Assembly: GCA_028288995.1 (NCBI GenBank)
Contig: JAQGHF010000002.1
Location: forward strand, 105,537-169,536
Direction of reading: 5' to 3'
Origin: Candidatus Saccharimonadota bacterium
GTDB taxonomy: Bacteria; Patescibacteriota; Saccharimonadia; Saccharimonadales; Saccharimonadaceae
Length of the DNA: 64,000 bases
This document shows, piece after piece, positions 59,629-64,000 of the stretch. The translations under genes and the position numbers were made by a program. The notes under the pieces were generated by a model, which was not told the origin of the DNA, made no database searches, and saw only the letters and a list, made by a program, of their open reading frames with translations. Each line of letters begins with the position of its first letter. Position 1 is the first letter of the stretch.

Positions 59629-60666
59629 ATGAGTAAACCGATTATCTTAACTGGACTCCGTGCAAATAATAACCTGACAATCGGGAATTATTTTGGTGCG
59701 ATGTTACCAATCATCGATATGGCAAGGACACGTTCAAATGATTATCAAGTGAACATGTTTATTCCTGACCTTCATAGCATTACAACACCCGTTGATTACA
59801 GCGCGATTAACAAACAAATCATTTTAACCGCAAAGCATTTCGTTGCAGCGGGTCTCCCACTCGATAATCCAGACATTCATTTGTACCGCCAAAGCTACAT
59901 TTCTGCACATAGTGAACTAACGTGGATTCTGGATTGCTTTACTGGCTTCGGTGAAATGAATCGTATGACGCAGTTTAAGGATAAATCAAATGATCTCGCT
60001 GCTGAACGTGTCAGTGTCGGACTATTTAACTATCCAGTGCTCATGGCGGCTGATATGCTTCTCTATGGTCCAGAGTACGTACCCGTTGGTGATGATCAAT
60101 CTCAGCACATCGAATTTACCCGTGATATTGGTGAACGTATGAATAAACAGTTTGGTGAATTGTTTACTATTCCAAAAACCGTCAAAGAGCAGCACGCCTT
60201 TTTTGGTAAAGACCAGGGACTTCGTATTATGGATCTGCAGGATCCTACGAAAAAGATGAGTAAGAGTGATGAGTCCGGTAAAGGAGTCATCTTTCTCGCT
60301 GATACACCTGAAGCAGCTGCACGCAAAGTCATGAGCGCAGTAACTGATGAAGTGGCATATGTTCGGTTTGATCGAAAGAACCAGCCTGGTATTAGTAATT
60401 TACTAGAGATCCTTGCACTGTTACAATCACGTTCACTCGATGAAGTCGTCAAAGAGTTCGAAGGACAGACGCTCTATGGTGACTTTAAAGCAGTTGTTGC
60501 TGAAGAAGTCCGTCGTTTCCTCACCGATTTCCAAAGGAAACTCCATGATGTCGATGAAGTAGCCGTTACTGCGAAACTAGAACAATCTGAAAAAGCGATG
60601 ACCATTACCGCAAACGCAACATTGCTCCGCACACAACAAGCTGTTGGACTGCGTCCAGGAAACTAG
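59629..60666 (+). CDS. trpS: Tryptophanyl-tRNA synthetase
   Basis: The 345-residue class I synthetase has the HIGH-type motif TIGNYFGAM (about 17-25), the tryptophan-pocket segments ADMLLYGPEYVPVGDDQSQHIEFTRD (read in parts) and KMSKS in DPTKKMSKSDES. The length is typical. It is probably translated from a leaderless mRNA and is followed two bases later by the RluD-type gene. Confidence 0.97.
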   Translation: MSKPIILTGLRANNNLTIGNYFGAMLPIIDMARTRSNDYQVNMFIPDLHSITTPVDYSAINKQIILTAKHFVAAGLPLDNPDIHLYRQSYISAHSELTWILDCFTGFGEMNRMTQFKDKSNDLAAERVSVGLFNYPVLMAADMLLYGPEYVPVGDDQSQHIEFTRDIGERMNKQFGELFTIPKTVKEQHAFFGKDQGLRIMDLQDPTKKMSKSDESGKGVIFLADTPEAAARKVMSAVTDEVAYVRFDRKNQPGISNLLEILALLQSRSLDEVVKEFEGQTLYGDFKAVVAEEVRRFLTDFQRKLHDVDEVAVTAKLEQSEKAMTITANATLLRTQQAVGLRPGN

Positions 60667-60667
60667 T

Positions 60668-61843
60668 ATGTCTAAAACCCTTACTCGAGATATCCGCGTC
60701 TTACTGCGACAATTTGAAATTGCCGGAGAACTCACCATGAAAACCGAAATTTCTCAATCAAAAGAAACTGAGCTTCGCCAAGGTGTGGTCTTGATTACTT
60801 TCGTGTTTGATAAAACTCGCTACTACATGTTAATCGACGGAAACGCTGATGACGATAAAAGCTATATCCTTGAACAGATTCAATCAATGGATTCTGAAGT
60901 TATTGGTCATGTCGTAAAGAATCCCCTCGATGACACACAGACGACCTATGGTATGCCGTTTAAGGGTAAGGATGCTTATCTCTTTAAGGTGACGACGCCA
61001 AAACGACGACTTGATCATGAGCTTGCGAATCGTTATCCAAAGATTTCTCGTAGTACACTACAGAAATATATTAAAGCAGGTCACGTTAAAGTCGATGGCA
61101 TCATCGTGACACGTCCAAAGCAAGATGTGCTTGAAACTGATGATATTGCAATGGTACCACCAGAACACTCGGACTTTAGTACAGAGGAGCTCCCGATTAT
61201 TTACATTGATGATAATGTGATTGTCATTAATAAACCGACTGGCGTTTTGACCCACTCAAAAGGTGTCATGAATGATGAGTTTACCGTTGCTGATTTCTTC
61301 CGTCGCTATACAACCTTTGGTCTCGAGACAAGTCGTCCTGGTATCGTTCACCGCCTTGACCGTGATACAAGCGGTGTCATCATTGGCGCACGTCACGATG
61401 AAGCTGCTGATATGTTGAAAAAGCAATTTGCTGATCGTAAAGCCAAAAAAGAATATATGGCAGTGACAGATGGTATCCCAAAGACACTCTCTGCGGTCAT
61501 CGATCTTCCTATCGGACGAAATCCTTCTGCACCGAGCACGTTCCGGGTTGATCCAAGTGGCAAAATGGCGGTGACCACGTACGAGGTTGTTGACACTAAT
61601 GAGACACAGGCGCTCGTAAAACTTTGGCCTAAAACTGGTCGTACGCACCAGCTGCGTGTCCACATGCAGTACGTAAATGCACCAATAGCTGGTGATAGGG
61701 TATACGGCAAAAAGAAAGCTGACCGATTGTTCCTTCATGCACATACGCTGGAGATTACGATCCCAGCATCAAAACGAGAGACCTTCGTTGCTCCGATTCC
61801 AAAGGAGTTTATTGATAAATTTCCTGGATACAAGTATGCCTAA
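60668..61843 (+). CDS. RluD-family pseudouridine synthase with an extra N-terminal domain
   Basis: The C-terminal part (from about residue 115) is a standard RluA/RluD enzyme: an S4 domain (HELANRYPKISRSTLQKYIKAGHVKVDG, read in parts), then the catalytic HRLDRDTSG motif with the nucleophilic aspartate, and KTGRTHQLRVHMQYVNAPIAGDRVYG. It isomerises uridine in 23S rRNA or tRNA. The first 110 or so residues (MSKTLTRDIRVLLRQFEI and onward, 391 in total) form a domain not found in the usual 300-residue family and not recognised here. ATG 60668 overlaps nothing and follows the trpS stop. Confidence 0.9.
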   Translation: MSKTLTRDIRVLLRQFEIAGELTMKTEISQSKETELRQGVVLITFVFDKTRYYMLIDGNADDDKSYILEQIQSMDSEVIGHVVKNPLDDTQTTYGMPFKGKDAYLFKVTTPKRRLDHELANRYPKISRSTLQKYIKAGHVKVDGIIVTRPKQDVLETDDIAMVPPEHSDFSTEELPIIYIDDNVIVINKPTGVLTHSKGVMNDEFTVADFFRRYTTFGLETSRPGIVHRLDRDTSGVIIGARHDEAADMLKKQFADRKAKKEYMAVTDGIPKTLSAVIDLPIGRNPSAPSTFRVDPSGKMAVTTYEVVDTNETQALVKLWPKTGRTHQLRVHMQYVNAPIAGDRVYGKKKADRLFLHAHTLEITIPASKRETFVAPIPKEFIDKFPGYKYA

Positions 61844-62666
61844 TGTGTATATTCAACCGCATACAAAGCAACGTCTAGATATTCTTATTCGCGATTTACC
61901 GCAGTCGATGGTATTTACTGGTCCCGAGGGTGTTGGCTTGTCGGCTGCTGTTTCGTATATTGCCGATCAGTTAAAGACAAACCCAATCTACATCCTTCCC
62001 GAAAAAGATGAAAAAGTTGATATCGAAAAAGGGGTCATTACGGTTGATGTGATCCGACGCTTGTATGCCATAACAAAGACAATCGAGACAGGGACACGAC
62101 TTATTGTGATCGATTACGCACAGCGAATGGGTGTACAGGCGCAAAATGCCTTCTTGAAGCTCTTAGAAGAGCCTGGGAGGAACACATACTTTATTTTGCT
62201 CACTCATACGGTATCAAAATTACTGCCCACTATACGGTCTCGTGTGCAGCTAACTGAGGTAAATCCGATTACTTTAGCACAGTCTGAGGAATTACTAGAT
62301 GAATTAAAAGTCACCGATAAGACAAAGCGATCGCAGCTTTTGTTTATTGCAACTGGATTACCGGCACAACTGACTATACTTGCACGTGACGATATGGCAT
62401 TTGAAGCTCGTGCACAGATCATACGTGATGCTCGAACGTATATACAAGGGAGTATGTATGATCGCCTCAAAGTATCACTTGCGTACAAAGATGATAGAGA
62501 GGGAAGCCTGACGCTACTGTTAGACGCAATGAGGCTTTTGCAGGGATCATTAAAAACTGGAAATAATCCAGAACAGGTGAAGATCATCACTCTTTTATTA
62601 AAAGCTCATGAACGCATAGAGGCGAATGGCAACATCAGATTACAACTAGCTAGCGCTATGGTATAA
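61836..62666 (+). CDS. DNA polymerase III delta-prime-like clamp loader subunit
   Basis: The 276-residue protein has an AAA+-like N-terminal fold. The P-loop reads GPEGVGLSAA, with leucine in place of the Walker A lysine, so ATP binding is doubtful, as in delta-prime proteins. QNAFLKLLEEPGRNTYFILLTH and the arginine-finger-type TIRSR are typical of delta-prime/tau. No zinc-binding cysteines are present. It should be part of the clamp loader that places the beta clamp on DNA. It overlaps the RluD-type gene by 8 bases, so it is translationally coupled. Confidence 0.85.
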   Translation: MPNVYIQPHTKQRLDILIRDLPQSMVFTGPEGVGLSAAVSYIADQLKTNPIYILPEKDEKVDIEKGVITVDVIRRLYAITKTIETGTRLIVIDYAQRMGVQAQNAFLKLLEEPGRNTYFILLTHTVSKLLPTIRSRVQLTEVNPITLAQSEELLDELKVTDKTKRSQLLFIATGLPAQLTILARDDMAFEARAQIIRDARTYIQGSMYDRLKVSLAYKDDREGSLTLLLDAMRLLQGSLKTGNNPEQVKIITLLLKAHERIEANGNIRLQLASAMV

Positions 62667-62667
62667 T
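62662..62667 (+). promoter_or_regulatory. -10 box of the TPR gene
   Basis: TATAAT (62662-62667) contains the TAA stop of the preceding gene and ends 7 bases before ATG 62675. Coding end and promoter share bases. Confidence 0.5.
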
Positions 62668-62674
62668 CAGGGTA

Positions 62675-63328
62675 ATGCTAGGCTTACTCGTCATTGCCTT
62701 AATTGGTGCTTGGGCACTCTATCAGCGACAAACTATTAGTGAAGTCGCTAGTGACTTGCCATCTAAACTATCTGACAAACTTGATCAACTCTGGTCAATT
62801 GCACAGACATCACTGCAAGATCGTAAGTACCTTCGTGCAGAGAAAGCACTGCTCACCATTCTTCGTGTTGATGAAAGAAACGCGAGTGCATACAACCGTT
62901 TGGGTATTCTTTATGCAAAGCAACAGCAGTATAAAGAGGCGATTGAATGCTTTGAAATTGCTCAGTCTCTTGAACCGAGTGCCAGTAGTCTTCACAATGT
63001 CGGTCTTATCTACTACGAAACAAAGAGCTATGAAAAAGCAGCACTGGCGTTTGAACAAGCGCTTGCTATGGATAGTGACCTTTCTTCGCGTCATATCGCC
63101 TACGCAAAAGTACAGGAAAAGCTCGGTAACGACCGCAAGATGATCGAGTCACTGGAACGGGCTATTGAGATTGATCCAATTCCTCAAACACTCACCATTC
63201 TTGCTGACGCCTATGAGCGTGTTGGTGAATCTCTTTTGGCGCTAGACCTTCGTGAACGAGCAGCGAAGATGATCATTCCACAAGGTCAGCCAAAGCAAGT
63301 TAAGCAACCACGTCTCGTGGGAAGATAG
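62675..63328 (+). CDS. Membrane-anchored TPR protein
   Basis: The 217-residue protein has a short N-terminal membrane segment (MLGLLVIALIGAWALY) and then about four tetratricopeptide repeats. The clearest are SAYNRLGILYAKQQQYKEAIECFEIAQSLEP (read in parts) and SLHNVGLIYYETKSYEKAALAFEQALAMD (read in parts). TPRs mediate protein-protein contacts; the partner is unknown. It is probably transcribed from a leaderless promoter and followed by a membrane protein gene. Confidence 0.85.
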   Translation: MLGLLVIALIGAWALYQRQTISEVASDLPSKLSDKLDQLWSIAQTSLQDRKYLRAEKALLTILRVDERNASAYNRLGILYAKQQQYKEAIECFEIAQSLEPSASSLHNVGLIYYETKSYEKAALAFEQALAMDSDLSSRHIAYAKVQEKLGNDRKMIESLERAIEIDPIPQTLTILADAYERVGESLLALDLRERAAKMIIPQGQPKQVKQPRLVGR

Positions 63329-63338
63329 GGAGTATTCT

Positions 63339-63764
63339 ATGGTTGAACACGGTGAAGTTGATTACGAAAAACTACTATATAACCGTGCTGCAAGTGCACT
63401 AAAAGTACATGGTATCCTCGCCATCATCTTTGGCGGACTTGCTGTACTTGGGTCAATAGTTTTCACATTACTCATTGCTCTTGGAACATTTGCTGACGAA
63501 TCGTATGACTCATATAACAGTCCTCTTGGACTACTCTTCGTATCTGCGTTGATCTTTGTTTTTTGGACATTGCCACATATTTACCTCATTGCAGCCGGGA
63601 TATATCTTATGCGTGAACCTTCACCAAAGCTCGCAAGAACACTGGTGATTATCAACTTGGTGATCGGCGTCTTTTATAATCTGATCCTTCTAGTGATTGC
63701 CATCGTCAACTTGACGCAGATTACCGACTACGAGCGTGGTTATCACGTTCACAAAAAGAACTAA
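63339..63764 (+). CDS. Integral membrane protein of unknown function
   Basis: The 141-residue protein has three hydrophobic segments (about 25-48, 66-92 and 103-127) separated by an acidic loop with DESYDSYNS. No family is recognised. The ribosome site is GGGAGTATTCT. It lies 10 bases after the TPR gene and probably shares its transcript, so the two may form a membrane complex (inference). Confidence 0.7.
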   Translation: MVEHGEVDYEKLLYNRAASALKVHGILAIIFGGLAVLGSIVFTLLIALGTFADESYDSYNSPLGLLFVSALIFVFWTLPHIYLIAAGIYLMREPSPKLARTLVIINLVIGVFYNLILLVIAIVNLTQITDYERGYHVHKKN

Positions 63765-63778
63765 AATACTTCTTAAAC

Positions 63779-63816
63779 AAAAAAGATACTTGTCGGCGAG
63801 GACAAGTATCTTTTTT
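63779..63816. terminator. Bidirectional terminator
   Basis: AAAAAAGATACTTGTC (63779-63794) pairs with GACAAGTATCTTTTTT (63801-63816). It ends the TPR unit and the converging tRNA unit, sharing one base with the tRNA-Tyr 3' end. Confidence 0.9.
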
Positions 63817-63900
63817 GGTGCTGGAAGTAGGACTCGAACCTACGGAGCCTTACGGCGGGAGATTTACAGTCTCCTGTGATTGCCACTACACGATTCCAGC
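63816..63900 (-). tRNA. tRNA-Tyr (anticodon GTA)
   Basis: The minus strand forms an 85-base class II tRNA with acceptor GCTGGAA/TTCCAGC, discriminator A and encoded CCA. The anticodon stem is GGAGA/TCTCC with loop CTGTAAA, giving GTA. A long variable arm (CGCCGTAAGGCTC) and T loop TTCGAGT are present. Confidence 0.97.
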
Positions 63901-63924
63901 ATATTGTTAATGAGTTCAGTATCA

Positions 63925-64000
63925 TGGAGCCGCCTCACGGATTCGAACCGTGGACCTACTGTTTACAAAACAGCCGCTCTAACCAACTGAGCTAAGGCGG
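63925..64000 (-). tRNA. tRNA-Thr (anticodon TGT), first base outside the window
   Basis: The minus strand gives 76 bases of a class I tRNA. The acceptor is (G)CCGCCT with AGGCGGC, discriminator T, and CCA is encoded. The anticodon stem is GCTGT/ACAGT with loop TTTGTAA, giving TGT. The first acceptor base falls at position 64001. It lies 24 bases upstream of tRNA-Tyr in the same unit. Confidence 0.96.

Noticed and set aside
1..64000. Alternative genetic code (UGA as glycine) as in SR1/Gracilibacteria
   Set aside because: Several genes end with TGA at positions fitting overlaps or terminators, and conserved glycines in ribosomal proteins use GGN codons.

Overview
The window looks like a stretch of core chromosome from a Candidate Phyla Radiation bacterium, most probably a member of Candidatus Saccharibacteria (TM7). 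This is inferred from gene content and order, not from a search. There is no ribosomal protein L30 between rpsE and rplO. Ribosomal proteins are zinc-free forms. There are many short orphan genes, a secreted HNH nuclease and a single bifunctional penicillin-binding protein. Coding density is very high and the spelling is standard: TGA is used as a stop, for example at 15854-15856 and 19894-19896, so the Gly-UGA code of SR1/Gracilibacteria does not apply. No IS element, prophage, CRISPR array or rRNA operon is visible.

Layout. 1-1632: a partial M1 aminopeptidase (minus) diverging from a secreted HNH nuclease. 1660-8920: nusA, a CIRCE-controlled clpC, a membrane HExxH protein, radA and a PIN-TRAM protein. 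8980-11619 (minus): PBP1a-like enzyme. 11754-16395: tyrS, recG, a phospholipase C-like protein and rsmD. 16464-21225: unknown genes, two tRNA-Leu genes (one preceded by two decayed copies of its own 5' half), an FAD oxidase and a SpoU methyltransferase. 21314-25179: hisS, tig, a structured RNA candidate, CIRCE-controlled clpP and two small coupled genes. 25424-32645: rpoB-rpoC. 32734-32897: a second small RNA candidate. 33094-40187: rpsL-rpsG, two unknown genes, fusA, a radC-like gene and tuf. 40367-41689 (minus): three small orphans, two of them G+C-rich with related 3' hairpins. 41906-59565: the S10, spc and alpha ribosomal operons plus secY, infA, rpmJ, rpoA, rplM and rpsI, interrupted by two minus-strand envelope genes and by a small G+C-rich gene between inverted repeats. 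59629-63764: trpS, an RluD-type synthase, a DNA polymerase III delta-prime-like gene, a TPR protein and a membrane protein. 63816-64000 (minus): tRNA-Tyr and tRNA-Thr.

Most of the window serves transcription, translation and protein quality control: RNA polymerase core, NusA, about 30 ribosomal proteins, IF-1, EF-Tu, EF-G, three aminoacyl-tRNA synthetases, trigger factor, ClpC and ClpP. Two promoter styles coexist. Ribosomal and RNA polymerase operons have long leaders and Shine-Dalgarno sites. About fourteen housekeeping or unknown genes have a -10 box only 6-9 bases before the ATG, which predicts leaderless or nearly leaderless mRNA.

The observations most worth following are: loss of all zinc-ligand cysteines from both zinc motifs of the RNA polymerase beta-prime subunit, alongside zinc-free S4, S14 and L36; a rplC leader with two mutually exclusive helices, one of which hides the ribosome-binding site; a palindrome overlapping the -35 box that is shared by the rpoB and infA promoters; a terminator-like hairpin in the nusA leader; tRNA-Leu-derived tandem repeats; and two structured RNA candidates.
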